Source of the DNA: Candidatus Woesearchaeota archaeon
Lineage (GTDB): Archaea > Nanobdellota > Nanobdellia > Woesearchaeales > JAAOYA01
DNA: 64,000 nucleotides
Assembly (NCBI GenBank): GCA_018221105.1
Contig: JAAOYA010000010.1
Coordinates: forward strand, 81,678 to 145,677
Reading direction: 5' to 3'
Shown here: in pieces, positions 43,563 to 51,390 of the stretch
How the letters are laid out: each line of letters starts with the position of its first letter
Numbering within the stretch: the stretch's first letter is position 1
The notes under the pieces: generated by a model
Database searches by the model: none
Seen by the model: the letters and a program-made list of their open reading frames with translations, nothing else
Told to the model about the DNA's origin: nothing
Made by a program: the position numbers and the translations under genes

Positions 43563-45356
43563 TTAATTAATAAACCTGAACAAGTCTATATCTGAAAAAT
43601 TAAATTTCTTAAACCCATTTCTATTAAATTGTATTAGAATTTCATTAAAAAGACTTTTTAAATCTAAAACTGTTATATCTAAAGAAGAAAATTTAGAATT
43701 TAAAATATTGAAAAAATCCTTAATGTCATTAAGTTCTTGCATATTGCTCAACATATTAATACAATAATAAATTTTTTTGACTCCTTTTTGATTCACATAA
43801 TCAAGTTCTTTATAGATTTTTCTTTTTTCATTTCTTGATATTTTAGCATTTTTTATGAAAACTGCTAAAGGGTCTTTTGATAAATCATAATATACGTCAA
43901 TATCAGGACAGTCTTTCTCTTTTTTATTTAGTCTATGATTTCTCATGATTTTATCATGGGATGTATCAGTGGTTTTTTCTAAAAGAGGTTTTATTTTTTT
44001 ATCAACTTCTCCTTTAATTTTAAGATTTGTCATATCTAACAATAATTCATGTACTAAATATTCTGATATTTGACCACTAAAAGTTCTAGTGATTATTTGT
44101 AATTGGTAATTTGTAAGTTTTTCATCATGTTTATATTTGAAGATTAATCTAGATTGTCTTATCTTATCTAACACTCCTGAAGCAATATTTTTTATTTTCT
44201 TTTGATTGGAATCCCTAGCCAATTTGACTAATTCAAATTCTATTAGAATTATTTTAAGGAAGGATTTAAGCATTAGCATTTCTGATGAAAAATAATCTAA
44301 CTGTGATTTGTTTATATGTTTCTTTTCCACGAACACAATATTTACAAGATATGTGTGAAGTTTATCAATATGTCTTAACGCAGAAAAAAAATCAAAAGTA
44401 ACATATAATGAATGTAAATAATCAGAGTATAAAGTATCAATTATTGTACCTACTAGTCTTTCTTCAAGTATTTTTTTTTGATTTGGTGTAGAAGTTATAG
44501 ATAACAATTTTTCGTATACTCTTTTTGCTTCTTGACTAGATGAACGCAAAGCTCTTGTTAAATCATTTACAGAAGTTAAGTAATTTTCATTGCCACTTTG
44601 TTCATAATTATTTAGATAAAAATAAAGTTTAAATTTGTAATTTCTATAAAGAAGATTAAAAATCAAACCTAAATTATAAGTCATCTTCTCAGGAAAATTT
44701 AATGCTAAATCTTTAAGTAGTAGTAAATGCTTTTCAACTGAATTAAGTATGTCTAAATCTTCTTCTTCATACACAGTTTTTCCTACTACGTGTTTGTAAG
44801 TTTTATGAAGATAAATTCCTAAAATCGAGTCAAAAATCACATAAAATCTCCCATCTAAATTATTACCAATATCTCTAATATGGTTATACATCTTCGAAAA
44901 TTGGTCAATGTGGCTTTCTCTAAATACTAATTTCTTTGAATCTTTTTCTGCAAGTCTAATACACAAAGAATGATAGTATCTTGACATTATATCTAAAGAA
45001 CCTTCAGAATAAGTTCTTATTTTCATTCTAGCTAATAAAAACTGTAAAGCTGTAATAAAATTATGAAAAGCTATTTCATAATTTTTTTCTAAAAAAAACA
45101 TGGCAGTTCTTGAATAAAAATTATGGGAAATATGATAAAGATTTAGGGTTGTATTTGATTGTTCATATATATTTTTAACTTTTTCGAACTCTTCTTTCAT
45201 AGAATCATAAAGACTACTAGGGATTGGTTTATCAGTTTTAAGAAAATTGTTAATTTGTTCAAAGTATTCATTTAATTTTTTCTCTGTTACGAAAGGGTTT
45301 GGTGGTTGAGGATTTATTCTTAACCCCTCTTCTACGGAACGGATTACCATTTTCAT
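43563..45356 (-). CDS. Large helical protein with C-terminal nuclease-like region
   Basis: 597 residues. The first ~430 are helix after helix, without repeats I can identify, possibly TPR-like. The C-terminal part reads DCPDIDVYYDLSKDPLAVFIKNAKIS (about residues 465-490), where PDIDVYYD and FIKNAK resemble the D...(x)xK strands of a restriction-endonuclease fold, though the usual Glu is Ile. It is the first gene of the minus-strand run 45356-41131 and precedes the ECK-type nuclease. Function unknown; a sensor/effector is a reasonable guess. Confidence 0.5.
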   Translation of the reverse strand: MKMVIRSVEEGLRINPQPPNPFVTEKKLNEYFEQINNFLKTDKPIPSSLYDSMKEEFEKVKNIYEQSNTTLNLYHISHNFYSRTAMFFLEKNYEIAFHNFITALQFLLARMKIRTYSEGSLDIMSRYYHSLCIRLAEKDSKKLVFRESHIDQFSKMYNHIRDIGNNLDGRFYVIFDSILGIYLHKTYKHVVGKTVYEEEDLDILNSVEKHLLLLKDLALNFPEKMTYNLGLIFNLLYRNYKFKLYFYLNNYEQSGNENYLTSVNDLTRALRSSSQEAKRVYEKLLSITSTPNQKKILEERLVGTIIDTLYSDYLHSLYVTFDFFSALRHIDKLHTYLVNIVFVEKKHINKSQLDYFSSEMLMLKSFLKIILIEFELVKLARDSNQKKIKNIASGVLDKIRQSRLIFKYKHDEKLTNYQLQIITRTFSGQISEYLVHELLLDMTNLKIKGEVDKKIKPLLEKTTDTSHDKIMRNHRLNKKEKDCPDIDVYYDLSKDPLAVFIKNAKISRNEKRKIYKELDYVNQKGVKKIYYCINMLSNMQELNDIKDFFNILNSKFSSLDITVLDLKSLFNEILIQFNRNGFKKFNFSDIDLFRFIN

Positions 45357-45500
45357 ATGTTTTTAATTAGGTTATGTAAAAATCTTATGGTATAAATTCA
45401 AAAATTCTTCTTCAAAACTCGCTTTAGTTTCCTAATTCAGCCTAAAACCCTTAAATTCGGACATTTCAGCCGTTTTTGACCGAAAGTTTTATAAATAAAA

Positions 45501-45527
45501 ACCCCTCAATTCTTTATAAATAGGGGT
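45501..45527. promoter_or_regulatory. Inverted repeat around a TATA box
   Basis: ACCCCT (45501-45506) and AGGGGT (45522-45527) form an inverted repeat that encloses TTTATAAATA (45513-45522), the likely TATA box for the gene at 45637. A second box, TTTTATAAATA, lies at about 45487-45497. An operator that blocks TBP binding is a natural reading. The remaining sequence of this 280-nt gap is the 5' leader below. Confidence 0.5.
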
Positions 45528-45566
45528 CTCGAGGCACTAAACCCGCTCTGCTAAATTCTCTTAAAA

Positions 45567-45600
45567 CCGAGCAAGAAATTAGCGTGAGCTATACACTCGG
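45567..45600 (+). promoter_or_regulatory. Structured 5' leader motif, copy 2
   Basis: Outer stem CCGAG / CTCGG, left-hand bulge CAAGAAAT, inner stem TAGC / GCTA with a GTGA (GNRA) loop, right-hand bulge TACA. The bulge and inner stem equal those of 34635-34667 while the outer stem differs in sequence and still pairs. It lies 37 nt before the ATG of the 45637 gene, which has its own GGAGGT site. Confidence 0.6.
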
Positions 45601-45636
45601 CGACTCCTTCTAAAAGAAAAGCAAACGGAGGTAAAA

Positions 45637-46251
45637 ATGAGTACCAAAACAAAAAAACAAAGTGATAGCTCTAAACTAGCGACAATAGAACTTCCTGGCA
45701 AGATAGGTTTCGGAAGAAACTTTTGGGAAGTTATCGACACTATAGATAGCGACACAGTGATTTACGCAAAACAAGGTCGGGGCGACGAGGAAATGCTAAT
45801 GACAGTTGACCAATTAAAGAATACCGACCCGCAACTAAAAATAGAAGCTACAGAGACTAGAACAGTGTTAAAGTTTAGCGAGTCTTTCGATTTCAAGTTC
45901 ATAGTCTTGAGTCGAAAACCTATGGAAATGATAGAGAGGGACAAGCGACGAGTAAGAGATGTCATCGGAGCGATTGTTGACGGTTTTAACACTGGCGACG
46001 AATACAACGACAAGGACTTTGACCAGAAAGTTTCGGAGTTTCCGAGAGTGGTCAAGTACTACACTGATAACAACGAAGAACACTGGGTTAGTGACAATAA
46101 AGAGCTGTGGATTAGAGAAGACTTGTTTAAGGGGTTTTACGACCTTCTTAAAACCGTTATTGTCGCTTACACAGAGCTATCGAATGGCGAAAAATACGAC
46201 CCTCTGAAGTATTTAGAACGATTAGAAACAGTTCTACCTTATATAATTTAA
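45637..46251 (+). CDS. Element protein of unknown function
   Basis: 204 residues, soluble, alpha/beta, with a slightly higher GC content than its neighbours. GGAGGT lies 6 nt before the ATG, the strongest Shine-Dalgarno site in the window, suggesting high expression. The leader carries the structured motif at 45567. It is the last element gene before attR. No family recognised. Confidence 0.6.
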   Translation: MSTKTKKQSDSSKLATIELPGKIGFGRNFWEVIDTIDSDTVIYAKQGRGDEEMLMTVDQLKNTDPQLKIEATETRTVLKFSESFDFKFIVLSRKPMEMIERDKRRVRDVIGAIVDGFNTGDEYNDKDFDQKVSEFPRVVKYYTDNNEEHWVSDNKELWIREDLFKGFYDLLKTVIVAYTELSNGEKYDPLKYLERLETVLPYII

Positions 46252-46304
46252 GGGGTCTAAAAAAGCTATCAGATAAAAGAAATAGGAATAAGTAAATATT
46301 AATA

Positions 46305-46318
46305 GGGGAACTAAACCA
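46305..46318. promoter_or_regulatory. Right integrase arm site
   Basis: GGGGAACTAAACCA, the inverted partner of 27517-27530 with 12 of 14 matching positions, ends exactly 7 nt before the right-hand core. Confidence 0.6.
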
Positions 46319-46325
46319 AATGGAG

Positions 46326-46343
46326 ATTCTCGCCGGGGGCTTA
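46326..46343 (+). repeat. attR core of the large element
   Basis: ATTCTCGCCGGGGGCTTA is identical to 27492-27509 in the tRNA-Thr 3' end. The base composition and flanks before it differ from the tRNA, as expected for the distal copy made by integration. Confidence 0.9.
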
Positions 46344-46363
46344 AATTTTTATTGACGAGAAGT

Positions 46364-46828
46364 TTATTTACTAGCGTATCGTATAACATAAATACTTAAA
46401 GCAAGCAAAACACCAAACACTCCACTTCTTATATAATTAATTTCTCCTCCTGTTAGAGGTAGAGTCATGATAAATGCAACCCCAAATATTACTGCCATGA
46501 AAATACTAAAAAACTTTAGATTCTTTTTTGATGACTCGCTGATCTTTGAAGATTGCTCAGAATTTAAATTTTGATCGCTTTGCTTATATATTTTAAAATA
46601 GTAAATCAGTCCGCCTAATCCGCCTAAAAATAATGTTGTTCCAACATAAATTGTTGGCATGTTTCTTTTTTTAACATCAGCAAATACAAAATAAGTTAAG
46701 ACAATCCAAATAACTATTAATGAATAAAATAATATTCCTTTTGGGGTGTATGACAAGGAAACAAAGTTATAAACAATAGTCATAATTAATGAAATAATAC
46801 TTGTTATTAATATTAAATTCTTACCCAT
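46364..46828 (-). CDS. Four- to five-helix membrane protein in mini-cassette
   Basis: 154 residues with hydrophobic segments at about 5-25, 32-50, 60-76, 97-118 and 128-150 and a charged loop (SDQNLNSEQSSKISESSKK) in the middle. It starts 9 nt after the lipoprotein stop and is co-transcribed with it. Unknown function. Confidence 0.55.
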   Translation of the reverse strand: MGKNLILITSIISLIMTIVYNFVSLSYTPKGILFYSLIVIWIVLTYFVFADVKKRNMPTIYVGTTLFLGGLGGLIYYFKIYKQSDQNLNSEQSSKISESSKKNLKFFSIFMAVIFGVAFIMTLPLTGGEINYIRSGVFGVLLALSIYVIRYASK

Positions 46829-46837
46829 TGTTAAACT

Positions 46838-47251
46838 CTAATAAGCCCTCGCAGTTTTACAATAATCATTTAAGCTCTCACTTTGAATTTTAGCACAATA
46901 CTCAATATTACCTGTACTTATCGCAAGCACTTTATTGCAGTTATCGATAAAGTCTTGTGAAGAACTATCATCACATTTGGAATAATCAAGTTGATTTTTA
47001 AAAATAATACCTCCATAACAAGTTCCCCTATGCCTTTCCTGAATAATTTTTTCACAAACTGATAAATCTAATACCTTGCTAGAAGCTGCTAAATAACAAC
47101 TGTCCCTCTCACTCTCGTCATTTATTGCTTTACACCTGCTAAGTAAGTCCGAAGCTTCCTTTTCTTCGGCAGTTTGGCAGGAAGTCAAAAAAAGAACCAA
47201 TATTACGGCCATAATCAAGAATAATAGCTTAGTGCGATTGTTATTGCTCAT
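46838..47251 (-). CDS. Cysteine-rich lipoprotein in mini-cassette
   Basis: 137 residues: signal peptide with lipobox (LFLTSC), then five spaced Cys-containing helical repeats of the kind C...I..ES.RDxCY.. A TTTTAAATAGG box on the minus strand ~25-33 nt before the ATG indicates a leaderless transcript. Such lipoproteins with paired-cysteine helical repeats are common in DPANN genomes; function unknown. Confidence 0.6.
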   Translation of the reverse strand: MSNNNRTKLLFLIMAVILVLFLTSCQTAEEKEASDLLSRCKAINDESERDSCYLAASSKVLDLSVCEKIIQERHRGTCYGGIIFKNQLDYSKCDDSSSQDFIDNCNKVLAISTGNIEYCAKIQSESLNDYCKTARAY

Positions 47252-47323
47252 GTAAATATTCTTCTATAGCACCTATTTAAAATTATCGATATTTTTAATG
47301 TCTTTATATGTTAGCTGTAATAG

Positions 47324-47366
47324 TTTTCCCTTTTCATGTCACTTTTTTAAAAGCTCGCCGGGGGCT
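47324..47366 (+). repeat. Third att core with shared 43-bp flank (copy 1)
   Basis: A 25-bp flank (47324-47348, beginning TTTTCCC and ending CTTTTTT) and the core CTCGCCGGGGGCT (47354-47366) repeat with the same 30-nt spacing at 47713-47755. The core is the tRNA-Thr acceptor/T-stem 3' strand. Confidence 0.85.
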
Positions 47367-47424
47367 CGTATTTCTAAGCACGATAAAACAAAAGTTTAAG
47401 TAGTAGTTATTAGACAACTATATT

Positions 47425-47706
47425 ATGAAACGAGCATTTTTAACCATCTTAAGCATCACATTATTGTTTAGTTTAGTTGGTTGCGATAGTAGTCTAAAAG
47501 TTCAATGCTGTCAAGAATGTATAGATGCAGCAAATGAGCAAATTCCTAATATGGATCTTGAAGGTCGAAATACTGATAACTTAAACTGTTATGCTTTTAT
47601 AGATTATAACTCCGATCAATGTGCAGAATACTTTACTGAAAAGTTTAATCCTGAAGGCAAAACACACAATTCTATAAGCTTAGGAGAATGTAAAGCAACT
47701 AGTTAA
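47425..47706 (+). CDS. Small cysteine-rich lipoprotein in mini-cassette
   Basis: 93 residues: MKRAFLTILSITLLFSLVGC gives a signal peptide with lipobox LVGC; the mature part has CCQEC and further cysteines. It fills the 389-bp cassette. Anchored outside the membrane by a lipid on Cys 20. Function unknown. Confidence 0.6.
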   Translation: MKRAFLTILSITLLFSLVGCDSSLKVQCCQECIDAANEQIPNMDLEGRNTDNLNCYAFIDYNSDQCAEYFTEKFNPEGKTHNSISLGECKATS

Positions 47707-47712
47707 TATTCT

Positions 47713-47755
47713 TTTTCCCTTTTCATGTCACTTTTTTGTTTTCTCGCCGGGGGCT
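47713..47755 (+). repeat. Fourth att core with shared 43-bp flank (copy 2)
   Basis: Same 25-bp flank (47713-47737) and core (TTCTCGCCGGGGGCT, 47741-47755) as 47324-47366. It is the right border of the whole accessory region; the P-type ATPase gene starts 70 nt later. Confidence 0.85.
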
Positions 47756-47824
47756 CCACTTTTTTTTGGTAAGATTTTTAAAGCAGTCATGGTATTGTTA
47801 TCTAAAAGAGGTTTTTAGTGGTTT

Positions 47825-50575
47825 ATGGCAGAGCCCACGAAATGGTATAAGTTAGAGGTAAAGAGTGTTCTTGAAAGGTTGAAGTCTTTTGAGGCTGGTC
47901 TTTCTAAGGTTGAGGCTAGGAATCGTTTAGCACAATATGGTCCTAATAGTTTGGAGAAGGCTCATCCTACTAGTGCTTTTAAGATTCTTATGGATCAATT
48001 GAGAAATTTTATAATTTATGTTTTATTGTTGGCTGCTATTCTCACTTTTATTTCTGATAATACTATTGAGTTTTATGTTATTTCAAGCATTATATTATTT
48101 GTCGTCGGGTTGGGTTTTTTTCAGGAGTTCAGAGCGAGAAAGAGTTTAGATTCTTTGAAAAGTTTGGGCACTGCCAAGGCCACTGTTTTTCGTGATGGCA
48201 CAAAATTTTTGATTGACGCGAAAAAACTTATTCCTGGCGACATTATTTTTTTAGAAGAAGGCATTAAGGTTCCTGCTGACGCAAGATTGATTGAGGTTGG
48301 TGGTTTGAAAGTTGACGAGTCAACATTGACTGGTGAGAGTTCTACTGTTGCAAAGAGCAATTTGGTGCTTGATGGTGATCAGGTTTTAGCTGAACAGTCT
48401 AACATGATTTTTAGTGGTACTTTGGTTGTTGGTGGCAATGCAAAGGCTGTTGTTGTCGAGACTGGTATTCGCTCTGAGGTTGGCCATATTAGTAAGTTGA
48501 TGGCTAGTATTCACGAGGTTAAAACTCCATTGCAAAAAAAGATTGATGTCATGAGTAAAAATATTACTTTTGTTGTTTTTGGCATTTGTCTTTTATTGTT
48601 TGGTGTTAGTTTGTTGCAGCGCTGGCCTGTTGAAACTATTGATATTTTTGATAGTTTAATTTTGGTTATTGCTGTTGCTGTTAGTGGCATTCCTGAGAGT
48701 TTTCCGGCAGTTATTACTGTGGCGCTTGCTAGTGGTGTTAATAAGATGGCACGCCAAAAAGTTATTATTAAACGTTTGCCTGCTGTTGAAACTCTTGGAA
48801 GTGTTAACGTTATTTGTTCTGATAAGACTGGTACTTTGACTCGTAATTTGCTTGCCGCTAAAAAAATTTTTGTTGATTTGAATGTTGTTGATGTTTCAAT
48901 TAATGATTATAATCCTATTGGAACTTTTAATATTAATGAGGATAAGGTTGACCCTTTGATTACTGGTTCTTTGGAGACTTTGTGCGAGATTGTGATGGTT
49001 TGCAATAATTCTCATACTAAACAAGAAGATGAGAATTGGGTTTTGCATGGTGATCCTACTGATGGTGCTTTGCTTACTTTAGCAAAGGCAGCTGGCCTAA
49101 ATCATGAAAACATTAAAAAAAAGTATCCTCGTGTTAAAGAATTGCCTTTTGATCCTTATCGTAAAATGATGAGCACTGTTAACAAAACCAAAGAGGGTAG
49201 TGTTTTGATGGTCAAAGGTAGTTATGAGAGTGTTATTGAAAAAAGTAATCGTATACTTATTGAGAATCGTATTGTTAAACTTACTCCTAAAATGAAGCAA
49301 GAGTTGTTGCGAGTTCATGATAAGTTTGCAATTGAATCTTTGCGTGTTCTCGCATTGGCTTACAAGCCTATTGCTAGTGCTGGTTATTCAGAAAATAGTC
49401 TTATTTTTGTTGGTTTGGTAGGTTTAAAGGACTTACCGCGTGATGGTGTAATGAGAGCTATTAGTGATTGTCATAAGGCCGGAATTGATGTTATTATGAT
49501 TACTGGCGATAATAAAACAACAGCTCAAAGTATTGGCCAAGAGCTTGGCATTATTCGAAGCGAAGCTGATAAAGTGCTCAGCTCTAAAGAGTTAGAACGA
49601 TTAACTGAAGAGCAGTTTTTGACTGTTATTGATCAAGTGAAGGTTTACGCTCGCACTACTCCTGAGCAAAAATTTCGAATTGTTAAAGCATTGCAAAAAG
49701 CTGGCAAGATTGTTGCAATGACAGGTGACGGTGTCAATGATGCTCCAGCATTGGATCAAGCAGATTGTGGTGTTGCAATGGGATTGAGCGGTACTGATGT
49801 TGCGCGTGAAAGCGCCGATATTGTTATTACTGATGATAATTTTTCAACTATTGTGAGTGCGATAAAAGAAGGTCGCACTATTTACTCTAATATTAGGCGT
49901 TTTATTTATTATTTGTTAACGGGCAATATTACTGAAGTTTTGATTATTGCTACTGCTGTTATGCTTGGTGTTAGCCTGCCACTTACTGCTTTGATGGTAT
50001 TGTTTATCAATATTGTCACAAGTGACGTTCCGGCTTTGGCTTTGAGTGTTGAACCGTCGCATGGCGGTGTGATGCGTCAAAAACCTCGCAATCCTAAAGA
50101 ACCTTTGCTCAATGATTATATTTTGTTAAAGATTGGTACTTTGGTGCCTGTTTTGATGCTTGGTACTACTAGTCTTTTTATGTGGATGCTTGCTGTTCGC
50201 GGTGGTACTTTGTCAGAGGCTAGGACTGTTGCTTTTGTCACATTGATACTTTTTGAATTATTTCACGCTCTTAACGCTCGTAGTTTGCACCATACTATTT
50301 TCAAAAAAGAGTTTTTAACTTCTAACTCTAAAATATTTTTTGCGATTGGCGTGTCGTTAGTTGCTACTTTGTGGGCTGTTTACTCTCGTTTTGGACAAGA
50401 TGTTTTTGGCACTGCACCGTTAACTCTTGATGTTTGGTTTATTATTTTGGTTGTTTCATCACTGGTTATTTTTGTTGTTGAAATGATTAAATTGTTTGTG
50501 AAAAGTGAGATTGTTGAGCGTAAAAAGCTTGGCATGATTATTGAAACAAAGCATGCTGACTCTGTTAATGCGTGA
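47825..50575 (+). CDS. P-type cation-transporting ATPase (P2-type)
   Basis: 916 residues with the P2 layout: N-terminal cation-ATPase domain, TM1-2, actuator with LTGES (about 168-172), TM3-4 with SGIPESFPAV, phosphorylation site SDKTGTLTR (Asp ~333), MVKGSYE and GDGVNDAP hinge, and six C-terminal helices with NIVTSDVPALAL in TM6. PES and SDVP differ from the SERCA-type PEG and TDGLP, so the ion (calcium, sodium, manganese or other) is not certain. It couples ATP hydrolysis to ion export. It begins just after the att array, so its promoter region borders integrated DNA. Confidence 0.93.
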   Translation: MAEPTKWYKLEVKSVLERLKSFEAGLSKVEARNRLAQYGPNSLEKAHPTSAFKILMDQLRNFIIYVLLLAAILTFISDNTIEFYVISSIILFVVGLGFFQEFRARKSLDSLKSLGTAKATVFRDGTKFLIDAKKLIPGDIIFLEEGIKVPADARLIEVGGLKVDESTLTGESSTVAKSNLVLDGDQVLAEQSNMIFSGTLVVGGNAKAVVVETGIRSEVGHISKLMASIHEVKTPLQKKIDVMSKNITFVVFGICLLLFGVSLLQRWPVETIDIFDSLILVIAVAVSGIPESFPAVITVALASGVNKMARQKVIIKRLPAVETLGSVNVICSDKTGTLTRNLLAAKKIFVDLNVVDVSINDYNPIGTFNINEDKVDPLITGSLETLCEIVMVCNNSHTKQEDENWVLHGDPTDGALLTLAKAAGLNHENIKKKYPRVKELPFDPYRKMMSTVNKTKEGSVLMVKGSYESVIEKSNRILIENRIVKLTPKMKQELLRVHDKFAIESLRVLALAYKPIASAGYSENSLIFVGLVGLKDLPRDGVMRAISDCHKAGIDVIMITGDNKTTAQSIGQELGIIRSEADKVLSSKELERLTEEQFLTVIDQVKVYARTTPEQKFRIVKALQKAGKIVAMTGDGVNDAPALDQADCGVAMGLSGTDVARESADIVITDDNFSTIVSAIKEGRTIYSNIRRFIYYLLTGNITEVLIIATAVMLGVSLPLTALMVLFINIVTSDVPALALSVEPSHGGVMRQKPRNPKEPLLNDYILLKIGTLVPVLMLGTTSLFMWMLAVRGGTLSEARTVAFVTLILFELFHALNARSLHHTIFKKEFLTSNSKIFFAIGVSLVATLWAVYSRFGQDVFGTAPLTLDVWFIILVVSSLVIFVVEMIKLFVKSEIVERKKLGMIIETKHADSVNA

Positions 50576-50617
50576 TTTTCAAAAGTTTTAAAAACTCTTT
50601 TTAGCATTAGCTTTGTT

Positions 50618-50770
50618 ATGGCAAACATTAGTATTCCACCATCACCTTTCTCTGCTGATGCTGCTGCTGGCAGTAGTATCACACGCTTTGGCATTTTAAT
50701 GCTAGTTTTTGCTGGAGCGCTTATGATTATTGCTTTTATTCGATGGGCTACTAGGAGAATGCGAGAGTGA
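50618..50770 (+). CDS. Small single-helix membrane protein upstream of adk
   Basis: A 50-residue gene below usual ORF cut-offs: a Ser/Ala-rich start (MANISIPPSPFSADAAAG), one transmembrane helix (GILMLVFAGALMIIAFI) and a basic end (RWATRRMRE). GTTTTAAAAAC at about 50585-50594 lies 25-33 nt before the ATG. Its TGA overlaps the adk GTG (GTGA, 50767-50770), which couples the two. Function unknown. Confidence 0.65.
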   Translation: MANISIPPSPFSADAAAGSSITRFGILMLVFAGALMIIAFIRWATRRMRE

Positions 50771-51390
50771 AAATAACTCTTTTGGGTCCTCCTGGTTGTG
50801 GTAAGGGTACACAAGCAGAATTATTAGCAAAAAAACTTGGTGTTTTGGTTATTAGTACTGGTGTTATAATTCGTAATTTGATGGAGTCTGGTGGTTTTTC
50901 AAAAGAGCAAGAAGAAAACATGAACAAGGGTGGTTTTTTGCCTGACGAGCAAGTGATTAAGATTGTTGAGGACGAGATTAGTAAAAAGGAGCATTCTAGG
51001 GGTTTTGTACTTGATGGTTTTCCTCGCAGCTTGTTTCAAGCTGAAAGTTTTGAAGATTTTGAAATATTAGATTGTGCAATTTATTATAGTGTGAGTGATA
51101 GCGAGGTTGTTAAAAGGATTAGTGGTCGCCGCCAATGTCATTGTGGCAGTACTTATCACGTGCTTTTTAACCCTCCAAAAAAAGAAGGTTTTTGTGATGA
51201 TTGTAATGAAAAGTTATACCAGCGCGAAGATGACGGCGAGAGTGTTGTCAAAAACAGGCTTTTGGCGTACCAGGAGAAAACACAGCCTTTGATTGAATTT
51301 TATAAATCTAAAGGTATTCTATTAGAGATTGATGGCGAGCAAAAGATTGAGAAAGTTTTTGAGGATACTATTGAAGCATTAAAGCTTTGA
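50767..51390 (+). CDS. adk: Adenylate kinase with zinc-binding LID
   Basis: Interconverts ATP + AMP and 2 ADP. The 207-residue protein has the P-loop GPPGCGKGTQ (residues 7-16), DGFPRS (about 81-86) and a LID with CHC, and CDDC (four cysteines that bind zinc), of the bacterial-type long-LID class. It starts with GTG and overlaps the upstream small gene by 4 nt and the converging truD by 23 nt. Confidence 0.95.
   Translation: MKITLLGPPGCGKGTQAELLAKKLGVLVISTGVIIRNLMESGGFSKEQEENMNKGGFLPDEQVIKIVEDEISKKEHSRGFVLDGFPRSLFQAESFEDFEILDCAIYYSVSDSEVVKRISGRRQCHCGSTYHVLFNPPKKEGFCDDCNEKLYQREDDGESVVKNRLLAYQEKTQPLIEFYKSKGILLEIDGEQKIEKVFEDTIEALKL

Larger units (their letters stand above)
27508..46343 (+). mobile_element. 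18.8-kb integrative element in tRNA-Thr
   Basis: The element lies between identical 18-bp cores at the tRNA-Thr 3' end (27492) and at 46326. It begins with a tyrosine integrase and carries small DNA-binding proteins, secreted and membrane proteins, an XPD-like helicase, a nested inverted repeat, and a nuclease/rhomboid cluster. Imperfect 14-bp inverted arms (27517-27530; 46305-46318) lie exactly 7 nt from each core. Many of its genes use Shine-Dalgarno sites (GAGGT, GGAGG), unlike the leaderless host genes around it. No capsid, terminase or portal protein is recognised, so a plasmid-like or virus-derived element cannot be told apart. Confidence 0.9.
46344..47366. mobile_element. About 1.0-kb mini-cassette between att cores
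   Basis: The segment between the core at 46326 and the core at 47354-47366 holds only two minus-strand genes (membrane protein and lipoprotein). It ends in a 43-bp sequence repeated at the end of the next segment. It encodes no recombinase, so it would depend on an integrase in trans, or it is the remnant of a larger element. Confidence 0.65.
47367..47755. mobile_element. 389-bp mini-cassette with one lipoprotein gene
   Basis: The segment from the end of the third core to the end of the fourth core is 389 bp and contains a single complete gene (47425-47706) with its own start and stop. Both borders carry the same 43-bp sequence, so it looks like one unit of a tandem array. Confidence 0.65.

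Noticed and set aside
27508-46343. Tailed-virus prophage
   Set aside because: No terminase, portal, major capsid or tail protein pattern is seen in any frame; only integrase, helicase and membrane or secreted proteins are.
46326-47755. Repeated cores as a CRISPR array
   Set aside because: Only three spaced copies, with spacings of 1.0 kb and 0.39 kb and genes between; they equal the tRNA 3' end, so they are attachment sites.
46344-47755. True integron with attC sites
   Set aside because: The cores are not foldable attC hairpins and the nearby recombinase has no IntI-like features; the borders are tRNA fragments.
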